From Antedon bifida (Eukaryota > Echinodermata > Crinoidea > Comatulida > Antedonidae), in NCBI GenBank assembly GCA_963402885.1, contig OY727099.1, forward strand, positions 21,223,001-21,287,000: a DNA stretch of 64,000 nt, given 5' to 3'. Numbering within the stretch: the stretch's first letter is position 1; every line of letters begins with the position of its first letter. Both the position numbers and the translations under genes were made by a program. This document shows positions 50,201-62,291 of the stretch, piece by piece. The notes under the pieces were generated by a model. It did not search any database. It had not been told where the DNA came from and saw only the letters and a program-made list of their open reading frames with translations.

Positions 50201-53200
50201 CTGTGCGCTACTATATCCATTTGTTAGCACTAGCGCACAGCGTTAATAAAGAGGATATAGTTTAGCACTGCGCGCTACTATACCCATTTTGGTAGCACTA
50301 GCGCACAGTGTTAATAAATAGGATTCGTTTACCACTGTGCGCTACTATACCCATTTTTGTAGCACTAGCACACAGTGAAAAGAAATACGATTAGTTTACC
50401 ACTGTGCGCTACTATACCCATTTTGGTAGCACAGGACGCACAGTGATAATAAATAGGATATAGTTTACTAATGTGTGCTACTATACCCATTTGGTAGCTC
50501 TAGCGCACAGTGATAATAAATAGGATATAGTTTACTAATGTGCCCTACTATACCCATTTGGTAGCACTAGCTCACAGTTTTAATAAATAGGATTTAGTTT
50601 ACCACTGTGCGCTACTATACCCATTTTTGTAGCACAGGCACAGTGATAAGAAATAGGATTTTATTTAGCACTGTGCGCTACTGTACCAATTTTGGTATCA
50701 CTAGCGCACATTGATAATAAATAGGAATTAGTTTACCACTGTGCGCAACTATACCCATTCTGGTAGCACTAGCGCATAGTGATAATAAATAGGATTTAGT
50801 TTAGCACAGTGCCCTACTATATCAATTTGGTAGCACTAGCGCACAGTTTTAATAAGTAAGATTTAGTTTACCACTGTGCGCTACTATACCCATTGTGGTA
50901 GAACTTGCGCACAGTGATAATAAAAATGATTAGTTTACCACTATACGCTACTATACCCATTTTGGTAGCACAGGACGCACAGTGATAATAAATAGCAATA
51001 AAAAGGATATAGTTTACCAATGTGCGCTACTATACCCATTTGATAGCACTAGCTCACAGTGTTAATAAATAGAATTTAGTTTACCACTGTGCGCTACTAT
51101 ACCCATTTTTGTAGCACTGGCGCACAGTGATAAGAAATAGGATTTTTTTTAGCACTGAGCGCTACTGTACCAATTTTGATATCACTAGCGCACTTTCAAA
51201 CTAAATAGGATTTAGTTTACCACTGTGCGCTACTATATACCCATTCTGGTAGCACTAGCGAATAGTGTTAATAAATAGGATTTGGTTTTGCACTGTGCGC
51301 TACAATACCCATTTGGTAGCACTAGCGCACAGTGTTAATAAATAGGATATAGTTTACCATTGTTCGCTACTATACACATTTTGGTAGCACTAGCGCACAG
51401 TTTTAATAAATAGGATTTAGTTTAGCACTGCGCGCTACTATACACATTTTCGTAGCACTAGCGCACAGTGATAATAAAAAGGATTTAGTTTAGCACTGTG
51501 CGTTACTATACCCATTTGGTAGCACTAGCGCACAGTGTTAATACATAGGATTTAGTTTACCACTGTGCGCTACTATACCCATTTTGGTAGCATTGGCGCA
51601 CAGTGGTAATAAATATAATTTAGTTTTGCACTGTGCGCTACTGTACCCATGTTGGTATCACTAACGGGCAGTGATAATAAATAGGATTTAGTTTAGCACT
51701 GTGCGCTACTATATCAATTTGGTAGCACTAGCGCACAGTCTTAATAAGTAGGATTTAGTTTACCACTGTGCGCTACTATACCCATTTTGGTAGCACAGGA
51801 TGCACAGTGATAATCAATAGGATATAGTTTACAAATGTGCGCTACTATACCCATTTGGTAGCACTAGCTCACAGTGTTAATAAATAGGATTTAGTTTACC
51901 ACTGTGTGCTACTATACCAATTTTTGTAGCACTGGCGCACAGTGATAATAAATAGGATTTTATTTAGCACTGTGCGCTACTGTACTAATTTTGGTATCAC
52001 TAGCGCACATTGATAATAAATAGGAATTAGTTTAGCACTGTGCGCTACTATACCCATTTGGTAGCACTAGCTCACAGTGTTAATAAATAGGATTTAGTTT
52101 ACCACTGTGCGCTAATTTACCCATTTGGTATCTCTAGCGCGTAGTGATAAAAAATATGATTAGTTCACCAATGTGCGCTACTATAGCCATTTTGGTAGCA
52201 CTAGCGCATAGTGATAATAAATAGGATTAGTTTACCACTGTGTTCTATTATACCCATTTTGGTAGAACTAACGCATAGTGATAATAAATCGGATTTAGTA
52301 GCACGGTGCGCTACTATACCCATTTAGTAGCACTAGCGCAAAGTGATAATAAATAGGATTAGTTTACCACTGTGTTCTATTATACCCATTTTGGTAGAAC
52401 TAACGCATAGTGATAATAAATCGGATTTAGTAGCACGGTGCGCTACTATACCCATTTAGTAGCACTAGCGCAAAGTGTTAATAAACAAGATTTAGTTTAC
52501 CACTCTGCGCTACTATACCCGTTTTGTTAGCACTATCGCATAGTGATAATAAATATGATTTAGTTTAGCACTGTGCGCTACTATATCAATTTGGTAGCAC
52601 TAGCGTACAGTGTTAATAAGTAGGATTTAGTTTACCACTGTGCGCTACTATACCCATTTGGTAGCACTAGCGCACAGTGTTAATAAATAGGATTTAGTTT
52701 ACCACTGTGCGCTACAATACCCATTTAGTAGCATCAGCGCACAGTGTTAATAAATAGGATTTAGTTTACCACTGTGTGCTACTATACCTATTTGGTAGCA
52801 CTAGTGCACAGTGTTAATAAATAGGGTTCGTTTACCACTGTGCGCTACTATACCCATTTGGTAGCACTAGCGCACAGTGAAAATAGATATGATTAGTTTA
52901 CCACTGTGCGCTACTATACACATTTTGGTAGCACAGGATGCACAGTGATAATAAATAGGATATAGTTTACCAATGTGCGCTACTATACTCATTTGGTAGC
53001 ACTAGCTCACAGTGTTAATAAATAAGATTTATTTTACCACCGTGTGCTACTATACCCATTTTTGTAGCACTGGCGCACAGTGATAAGAAATGAGATTTTA
53101 TTTAGCACTGTGCGCTACTGTACCAATTTTGGTATCACTAGCGAACATTGATAAAAAATAGGATTTCGTTTAGCACTGTGCGCTACTATAGCCATTTGGT

Positions 53201-54280
53201 AGCACTAGAACACAGTGTTAATAAGTAGGATTAGGTTTACAACTGTGCTCTACTATACCCATTGTGGTAGTACTTGCGCACAGTGGTAATAAATAGGATT
53301 TAGTTTAGCACTGTGCGCTACTATATCCATTTGTTAGCACTAACGGACAGCGTTAATAAATAGGATATAGTTTAGCACTGCGCGCTACTATACCCATTTT
53401 GGTAGCACTAGCGCACAGTGATAATAAAGAGGATTTAGTTTAGCACTGTTCGCTACTATACCCATTTGGTAGCACTAGCGCGCAGGGTTAATAAATATGA
53501 TTAGTTTACCATTGTGCGCTACTATACCATTGTGGTAGAACTTGCGCACAGTGATAATAAATATGATTAGTTTACCACTATACGCTACTATACCCATTTT
53601 GGTAGCACAGGACGCACAGTGATAATAAATAGCAATACAAAGGATATAGTTTACCAATGTGCGCTACTATGCCCATTTGATAGCACTAGCTCACAGTGTT
53701 AATAAATAGAATTTAGTTTACAACTGTGCGCTACTATACCCATTTTTGTAGCACTGGTGCACAGTGATAAGAAATAGGATTTGTTTAGCACTGAGCGCTA
53801 CTGTACCAATTTTGATATCACTAGCGCACATTGAAAATAAATAGGATTTTGTTTACCACTGTGCGCTACTATATACCCATTCTGGTAGCACTAGCGCATA
53901 GTGATAATAAATAGGATTTGGTTTTGCACTGTGCGCTACAATACCCATTTGGTAGCACTAGCGCACAGTGTTAATAAATAGGATATAGTTTACCATTGTT
54001 CGCTACTATACCCATTTTGGTAGCACTAGCGCACAGTGTTAATAAATAGGATTTAGTTTAGCACTGCGCGCTACTATACATATTTTGGTAGCACTAGCGC
54101 ACAGTGATAATAAAAAGGATTTAGTTTAGCACTGTGCGTTACTATACCCATTTGGTAGCACTAGCGCACAGTGTTAATACATAGGATTTAGTTTACCACT
54201 GTGCGCTACTATACCCATTTTGGTAGCATTGGCGCACAGTGGTAATAAATATAATTTAGTTTTGCACTGTGCGCTACTGT
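47288..54280 (+). repeat. Satellite array 5
   Basis: Same monomer and orientation, about 104 copies, of a variant mix different from arrays 1-3: AGCAATAAAAAGG spacers (47328, 48757, 50995, 53631), TATATACCCATT centres and GGTTCG spacers. Long similar stretches repeat at about 1.4 to 2.6 kb. A 132-bp dimer is tandemly duplicated around 52210-52475. Nothing else is seen. Confidence 0.97.
52210..52475 (+). repeat. 132-bp dimer, two tandem copies
   Basis: Two adjacent monomers, GGATTAGTTTACCACTGTG (with TTCTATTATACCC) and the CGGATTTAGTAGCACGG unit, are repeated 132 bp apart. This is the shortest recent duplication in the window. Confidence 0.8.
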
Positions 54281-54367
54281 TGTCACAAGTGATTTAATTT
54301 TTGTTCCATTGTACCGTATGAGGGGGGTCATTCATGCGTAGCGGCCTCTTATTGGATGATGGGTTGG

Positions 54368-54376
54368 TATATAAAG
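54368..54376 (+). promoter_or_regulatory. Probable LTR promoter TATA box
   Basis: TATATAAAG follows TTGGATGATGGGTTGG, 88 bp into the LTR, in an otherwise GC-richer segment. Position and sequence fit the U3 core promoter of an LTR retroelement. Confidence 0.7.
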
Positions 54377-54493
54377 TGTGTGCGGGAATGGCGCGAGGTT
54401 GAAACAAGGAGTTGGGAGTAAGCTTAGTGTTGCATTTCTTGATTGGGTGTGGCAAACTACTAGTGTTGTATGGCTAAGAAGCTAAGCGGAGAG

Positions 54494-54499
54494 AATAAA
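54494..54499 (+). promoter_or_regulatory. Probable LTR polyadenylation signal
   Basis: AATAAA, 118 bp downstream of the TATA motif, would define a short R region. Confidence 0.6.
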
Positions 54500-54735
54500 G
54501 AAAACCAAAAGTAAGAGATATTTGATGCACACTTCAGCGATATTGTAGTCTTGTAATTAATAACTCCTTCACTTGACTAACGTTTCTTTTACGTCTGATA
54601 ATTGAGTGGTAGCCTATAGGATTGAAGAACGGATTGACTAACTGAATGCATAACCAAAAGACTCGGGAAACCAGAACACTTGTAAATACAGAACAGTAAC
54701 GATATTGGAATTGAATGAAGACGGAGAGGAAACAC

Positions 54736-54919
54736 TTACCTACTAGTATCAGTAAATTGGAGACTGTTATAGAAAAGAAGGACGGTTGCAGTAATAATAT
54801 GTTGAATTCTATTATGTACAACGCTTGTTACCTTCTAGTATCAGTAAATTGGAGACTGTTATAGAAAAGAAGGACGGTTGCAGAAATAATATGTTGAACT
54901 CTATTATGTACAACGCTTG
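54736..54919 (+). repeat. 92-bp tandem duplication inside the solo LTR
   Basis: 54736-54827 and 54828-54919 are nearly identical (TTACCTACTAGTATC versus TTACCTTCTAGTATC at their starts, GCAGTAATAAT versus GCAGAAATAAT inside). Confidence 0.9.
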
Positions 54920-55640
54920 TGTGTGAAATAGTCACCTGATTTGAACTTACATGGCATTCTGATCAACGTTATCAAGTATTGTTATTATAAATATTAATGG
55001 ATACTGATTTATGAAATTAATTAACGAGTATTATATAATTATGTGAAAAAGAAACGAAAATAAATAAGAGAAATTAATAAAATTAGTGACTGAAAGATAT
55101 TAGGCGATGAATGATTTATAATCGAAGTATATAAGACGAGATAGAGAAAGTGTTGTATTAATTAGATCATACTGTAGGGAATGGGGATAGTAATTTAAGA
55201 GGGTAATTCGAGATTTATATGATGAAATTAATTGAATAATATTGTAAAGTGTAACGATGATGCAAGTATACGTATAGGGGACTTAGGGTAGAGGGTTTTT
55301 TGGATAGAAGTAAATATTTATTTATTGTTGTATTCATTTATTAGTTTATTGTATTTAACTGGGTTTTGAGTATTGGGAAAGGGGTAAAGGCCATCTCTAG
55401 AGATAATTGGGGTAGTAAAGGGAACTTGTAAGATATTTATTTATTTGTTTATTGTTAACGGGTATTTATTTATTAGATATTATTGAATGGTTTAATGTGA
55501 GACTTCATATGAATGCTCGTTTGAGCCTGAGGTATAAATGTTTAAAAGAAAAGGAAAAAAAAATTAAAATAACGGTAGAAGCTCTTGAAGTAATTTGTAA
55601 TTATTTTTCTGTACGAATAAATTGGCAAAGTTTCGTGACA

Positions 55641-58600
55641 ACTGTACCCATGTTGGTATCACTAACGGGCAGTGATAATAAATAGGATTTAGTTTAGCAC
55701 TGTGCGCTACTATATCAATTTGGTAGCACTAGCGCACAGTCTTAATAAGTAGGATTTAGTTTACCACTGTGCGCTACTATACCCATTTTGGTAGCACAGG
55801 ACGCACAGAGATAATCAATAGGATATAGTTTACAAATGTGCGCTACTATACTCATTTTGTAGCACTAGCTCACAGTGTTAATAAATAAGATTTATTTTAC
55901 CAGTGTGCGCTACTATACCCATTTTAGTAGCACTGGCGCACAGTGATAAGAAAAGAGATTTTATTTAGCACTGTGCGCTACTGTACCAATTTTGGTATCA
56001 CTAGCGAACATTGATAAAAAATAGGATTTCGTTTAGCACTGTGCGCTACTATAGCCATTTGGTAGAACTAGCGCACAGTGTTAATAAGTAGGATTTAGTT
56101 TACAACTGTGCTCTACTATACCCATTGTGGTAGTACTTGCGCACAGTGATAATAAATAGGATTTAGTTTAGCACTGTGCGCTACTATATCCATTTGTTAG
56201 CACTAGCGCACAGTGAAAATAAATATGATTAGTTTACCACTGTGCACTACTATACCCATTTTGGTAGCACAGGACGCACAGTGATAATAAATAGGATATA
56301 GTTTACTAATGTGCGCTACTATACCCATTTGGTAGCTCTAGCGCACAGTGATAATAAATAGGATATAGTTTACTAATGTGCCCTACCATACCCATTTGGT
56401 AGCACTAGCTCACAGTTTTAATAAATAGGATTTAGTTTACAACTGTGCGCTACTATACCCATTTTTGTAGCACAGGACGCACAGTGATAATAAATAGCAA
56501 TAAAAAGGATATAGTTTACCAATGTGCGCTACTATACCCATTTGATAGCACTAGCTCACAGTGTTAATAAATAGAATTTAGTTTACCACTGTGCGCTACT
56601 ATACGCATTTTTGTAGCACTGGCGCACAGTGATAAGAAATAGGATTTTTTTAGCACTGAGCGCTACTGTACCAATTTTGATATCACTAGCGCACATTGAA
56701 ACTAAATAGGATTTAGTTTACCACTGTGCGCTACTATATACCCATTCTGGTAGCACTAGCGCATAGTGATAATAAATAGGATTTGGTTTTGCACTGTGCG
56801 CTACAATACCCATTTGGTAGCACTAGCGCACAGTGTTAATAAATAGGATATAGTTTACCATTGTTCGCTACTATACCCATTTTGGTAGCACTAGCGCACA
56901 GTGTTAATAAATAGGATTTAGTTTAGCACTGCGCGCTACTATACACATTTTGGTAGCACTAGCGCACAGTGATAATAAAAAGGATTTAGTTTAGCACTGT
57001 GCGTTACTATACCCATTTGGTAGCACTAGCGCACAGTGTTAATACATAGGATTTAGTTTACCACTGTGCGCTACTATACCCATTTTGTTAGCATTGGCGC
57101 ACAGTGGTAATAAATATAATTTAGTTTTGCACTGTGCGCTACTGTACCCATGTTGGTATCACTAACGGGCAGTGATAATAAATAGGATTTAGTTTAGCAC
57201 TGTGCGCTACTATATCAATTTGGTAGCACTAGCGCACAGTCTTAATAAGTAGGATTTAGTTTAGTTTACCACTGTGTGCTACTATACCTATTCGGTAGCA
57301 CTAGTGCACAGTGTTAATAAATAGGGTTCGTTTACCACTGTGCGCTACTATACCCATTTTGGTAGCACTAGCGCACAGTGAAAATAGATATGATTAGTTT
57401 ACCACTGTGCGCTACTATACACATTTTGGTAGCACAGGATGCACAGTGATAATAAATAGGATATAGTTTACCAATGTGCGCTACTATACTCATTTGGTAG
57501 CACTAGCTCACAGTGTTAATAAATAAGATTTATTTTACCACCGTGCGCTACTATACCCATTTTTGTAGCACTAGCGCACAGTGATAAGAAATGAGATTTT
57601 ATTTAGCACTGTGCGCTACTGTACCAATTTTGGTATCACTAGCGAACATTGATAAAAAATAGGATTTCGTTTAGCACTGTGCGCTACTATAGCCATTTGG
57701 TAGCACTAGAACACAGTGTTAATAAGTAGGATTTAGTTTACAACTGTGCTCTACTATACCCATTGTGGTAGTACTTGCGCACAGTGGTAATAAATAGGAT
57801 TTAGTTTAGCACTGTGCGCTACTATATCTATTTGTTAGCACTAGCGGACAGCGTTAATAAATAGGATATAGTTTAGCACTGCGCGCTACTATACCCATTT
57901 TGGTAACACTAGCGCACAGTGATAATAAAGAGGATTTAGTTTAGCACTGTTCGCTACTATACCCATTTGGTAGCACTAGCGCGCAGGGTTAATAAATATG
58001 ATTAGTTTACCATTGTGCGCTACTATACCATTGTTGTAGAACTTGCGCACAGTGATAATAAATATGATTAGTTTACCACTATACGCTACTATACCCATTT
58101 TGGTAGCACAGGACGCACAGTGATAATAAATAGCAATAAAAAGGATATAGTTTACCAATGTGCGCTACTATACCCATTTGGTAGCACTAGCTCACAGTTT
58201 TAATAAATAGGATTTAGTTTACCACTGTGCGCTACTATACCAATTTTTGTAGCACAGGCACAGTGATAAGAAATAGGATTTTTTTAGCACTGAGCGCTAC
58301 TGTACCAATTTTGATATCACTAGCGCACATTGAAACTAAATAGGATTTAGTTTACCACTGTGCGCTACTATATACCCATTCTGGTAGCACTAGCGCATAG
58401 TGATAATAAATAGGATTTAGTTTTGCACTGTGACCTACAATACCCATTTGGTAGCACTAGCGCACAGTGTTAATAAATAGGATATAGTTTACCATTGTTC
58501 GCTACTATACCCATTTTGGTAGCACTAGCGCAAAGTGTTAATAAATAGGATTTAGTTTAGCACTGCGCGCTACTATACACCTTTTGGTAGCACTAGCGCA

Positions 58601-61600
58601 CAGTGATAATAAAAAGGATTTAGTTTAGCACTGTGCGTTACTATACCCATTTGGTAGCACTAGCGCACAGTGTTAATACATAGGATTTTATTTAGCACTG
58701 TGCGCTACTGTACTAATTTTGGTATCACTAGCGAACATTGATAAAAAATAGGATTTCGTTTAACACTGTGCGCTACTATAGCCATTTGGTAGCACTAGCA
58801 CACAGTGTTAATAAGTAGGATTTAGTTTACAACTGTGCGCTACTATATCCATTTGTTAGCACTTGCGCACAGCGTTAATAAAGAGGATATAGTTTAGCAC
58901 TGCGCGCTACTATACCCATTTTGGTAGCACTAGCGCACAGTGATAATAAAGAGGATTTAGTTAAGCACTGTTCGCTACTATACCCATTTGGTAGCACTAG
59001 CGCACAGTGTTAATAAATAGTATTCGTTTACCACTGTGCGCTACTATACCCATTTTTGTAGCACTAGGACACAGTGAAAATAAATATGATTAGTTTACCA
59101 CTGTGCGCTACTATACCCATTTTGGTAGCACAGGACGCACAGTGATAATAAATAGGATATAGTTTACTAATGTGCGCTACTATACCCATTTGGTAGCACT
59201 AGCGCACAGTGATAATAAATAGGATATAGTTTACTAATGTGCCCTACTATACCCATTTGGTAGCACTAGCTCACAGTTTTAATAAATAGGATTTAGTTTA
59301 CCACTGTGCGCTACTATACCCATTTTTGTAGCACAGGCACAGTGATAAGAAATAGGATTTTTTTAGCACTGAGCGCTACTGTACCAATTTTGATATCACT
59401 AGCGCACATTGAAACTAAATAGGATTTAGTTTACCACTGTGCGCTAATATATACCAATTCTGGTAGCACTAGCGCATAGTGATAATAAATAGGATTTAGT
59501 TTTGCACTGTGCCCTGCAATACCCATTTGGTAGCACTAGCGCACAGTGTTAATAAATAGGATATAGTTTACCATTGTTCGCTACTATACCCATTTTGGTA
59601 GCACTAGCGCACAGTGTTAATAAATAGGATTTAGTTTAGCACTGTGCGTTACTATACCCATTTGGTAGCACTAGCGCACAGTGTTAATACATAGGATTTA
59701 GTTTACCACTCTGCGCTACTATACCCGTTTTGTTAGCACTAGCGCATAGTGATAATAAATAGGATTTAGTTTAGCACTGTGCGCTACTATATCAATTTGG
59801 TAGCACTAGCGTACAGTGTTAATAAGTAGGATTTAGTTTACCACTGTGCGCTACTATACCCATTTGGTAGTACTAGCGCACAGTGTTAATACATAGGATT
59901 TAGTTTACCACTGTGCGCTACAATACCCATTTAGTAGCATCAGCGCACAGTGTTAATAAATAGGATTTAGTTTACCACTGTGTGCTACTATACCTATTCG
60001 GTAGCACTAGTGCACAGTGTTAATAAATAGGGTTCGTTTACCACTGTGCGCTACTATACCCATTTTGGTAGCACTAGCGCACAGTGAAAATAGATATGAT
60101 TAGTTTACCACTGTGCGCTACTATACACATTTTGGTAGCACAGGATGCACAGTGATAATAAATAGGATATAGTTTACCAATGTGCGCTACTATCCTCATT
60201 TGGTAGCACTAGCTCACAGTGTTAATAAATAAGATTTATTTTACCACCGTGGGCTACTATACCCATTTTTGTAGCACTGGCGCACAGTGATAAGAAATGA
60301 GATTTTATTTAGCACTGTGCGCTACTGTACCAATTTTGGTATCACTAGCGAACATTGATAAAAAAATAGGATTTCATTTAGCACTGTGCGCTACTATAGC
60401 CATTTGGTAGCACTAGAACACCGTGTTAATAAGTAGGATTTAGTTTACAACTGTGCTCTGCTATACCCATTGTGGTAGTACTTGCGCACAGTGGTAATAA
60501 ATAGGATTTAGTTTAGCACTGTGCGCTACTATATCCATTTGTTAGCACTAGCGGACAGCGTTAATAAATAGGATATAGTTTAGCACTGCGCGCTACTATA
60601 CCCATTTTGGTAGCACTAGCGCACAGTGATAATAAAGAGGATTTAGTTTAGCACTGTTCGCTACTATACCATTGTGGTAGAACTTGCGCACAGTGATAAT
60701 AAATATGATTAGTTTACCACTATACGCTACTATACCCATTTTGGTAGCACAGGACGCACAGTGATAATAAATAGCAATAAAAAGGATATAGTTTACCAAT
60801 GTGCGCTACTATACCCATTTGATAGCACTAGCTCACAGTGTTAATAAATAGAATTTAGTTTTCCACTGTGCGCTACTATACCCATTTTTGTAGCACTGGC
60901 GCACAGTGATAAGAAATAGGATTTTGTTAGCACTGAGCGCTACTGTACCAATTTTGATATCACTAGCGCACATTGAAACTAAATAGGATTTAGTTTACCA
61001 CTGTGCGCTACTATATACCTATTCTGGTAGCACTAGCGCATAGTGATAATAAATAGGATTTGGTTTTGCACTGTGCGCTACAATACCCATTTGGTAGCAC
61101 TAGCGCACAGTGTTAATAAATAGGATATAGTTTACCATTGTTCGCTACTATACCCATTTTGGTAGCACTAGCGCACAGTGTTAATAAATAGGATTTAGTT
61201 TAGCACTGCGCGCTACTATACACATTTTGGTAGCATTAGCGCACAGTGATAATAAAAAGGATTTAGTTTAGCACTGTGCGTTACTATACCCATTTGGTAG
61301 CACTAGCGCACAGTGTTAATACATAGGATTTAGTTTACCACTGTGCGCTACTATACCCATTTTGGTAGCATTGGCGCACAGTGGTAATAAATATAATTTA
61401 GTTTTGCACTGTGCGCTACTGTACCCATGTTGGTATCACTAACGGGCAGTGATAATAAATAGGATTTAGTTTAGCACTGTGCGCTACTATGTCAATTTGG
61501 TAGCACTAGCGCACAGTCTTAATAAGTAGGATTTAGTTTACCACTGTGCGCTACTATACCCATTTTGGTAGCACAGGACGCACAGTGATAATCAATAGGA

Positions 61601-62004
61601 TATAGTTTACAAATGTGCGCTACTATACTCATTTGGTAGCACTAGCTCACAGTGTTAATAAATAAGATTTATTTTACCACCGTGCGCTACTATACCCATT
61701 TTTGTAGCACTGGCGCACAGTGATAAGAAATGAGATTTTATTTAGCACTGTGCGCTACTGTACCAATTTTGGTATCACTAGCGAACATTGATAAAAAATA
61801 GGATTTCGGTTAGCACTGTGCGCTACTATAGCCATTTGGTAGCACTAGCACACAGTGTTAATAAGTAGGATTTAGTTTACAACTGTGCTCTACTATACCC
61901 ATTGTGGTAGTACTTGCGCACAGTGGTAATAAATAGGATTTAGTTTAGCACTGTGCGCTACTATATCCATTTATTAGCACTAGCGCACAGCGTTAATAAA
62001 TAGG

Positions 62005-62007
<3 letters not shown>
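55641..62007 (+). repeat. Satellite array 6
   Basis: Same monomer and orientation, about 95 copies, with the same variant mix as array 5 (AGCAATAAAAAGG spacers near 56496, 58132 and 60772). The last two are 2640 bp apart within long similar stretches. Array 5 resumes in phase after the solo LTR. No gene is seen. Confidence 0.97.
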
Positions 62008-62042
<35 letters not shown>

Positions 62043-62044
<2 letters not shown>

Positions 62045-62291
62045 CAATCAATAATAATTTTATTTCTCAAATAAAAACAAAATACAGTTAACATTTACTA
62101 GAAATAATGGATAATAAATGAGAAAAAGGGGTACCCCACTGGAAGCTTAAGCTTTAAAATGTGGGGTCCAGGCAACATAATTAAAAATAAGGTAAGGTAA
62201 GAAATATATATAATATATGATAATGAACAAAAAAGACATTTAACTTAACAAATGCAGTTATTATTTAACTTAAGACAGATATATGATCAAC
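62043..62291 (-). other. 3' UTR of element C
   Basis: AT-rich non-coding sequence between the ORF2 stop and the tail. Apart from the nested stem-loop no other feature is seen. Confidence 0.75.
62133..62167 (-). promoter_or_regulatory. 3'-UTR nested stem-loop of element C
   Basis: ACCCCAC (62133-62139) pairs perfectly with GTGGGGT (62161-62167). Inside, AAGC (62143-62146) pairs with GCTT (62151-62154) around TTAA. It has the same two-level layout as elements A and B. Confidence 0.75.

Larger units (their letters stand above)
54281..55640 (+). mobile_element. Solo LTR, 1360 bp, of an LTR retrotransposon
   Basis: The element begins TGTCACAAGT and ends TTTCGTGACA (TG...CA ends, with short TGTCAC/GTGACA inverted termini). 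It is flanked by a perfect 5-bp duplication ACTGT (54276-54280, 55641-55645). A TATA motif and a polyadenylation signal lie in the expected order near the left end, setting the plus strand as sense. There is no coding sequence and no second LTR, so this is what remains after LTR-LTR recombination. A 1.1-kb part downstream of the polyA signal would be a very long U5. The superfamily cannot be told from an LTR alone. Confidence 0.88.

Noticed and set aside
54534..55685. Open frames inside the solo LTR (54534-54821 minus, 55452-55685 plus)
   Set aside because: No recognisable domain; one overlaps the 92-bp duplication and the other runs into satellite. LTRs normally do not code.
53475..60799. 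Similar short open frames at 53475-53657, 57976-58158 and 60596-60799 (and 34352-34561) that look like a repeated small gene
   Set aside because: They are translations of consecutive satellite monomers. Similarity comes from the tandem repeat, and length depends on chance variants that remove stops.
3252..62007. CRISPR-like array
   Set aside because: Regular palindromic repeats are present, but the intervening AT-rich segments are themselves repeated and not unique spacers. The context is eukaryotic with LINE-type elements and no cas genes.
3252..62007. Self-cleaving ribozyme satellite (hammerhead type)
   Set aside because: I did not find the CTGATGA plus GAAA core in the monomer, and the hairpin has no three-way junction. 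Other ribozyme classes were not tested computationally.
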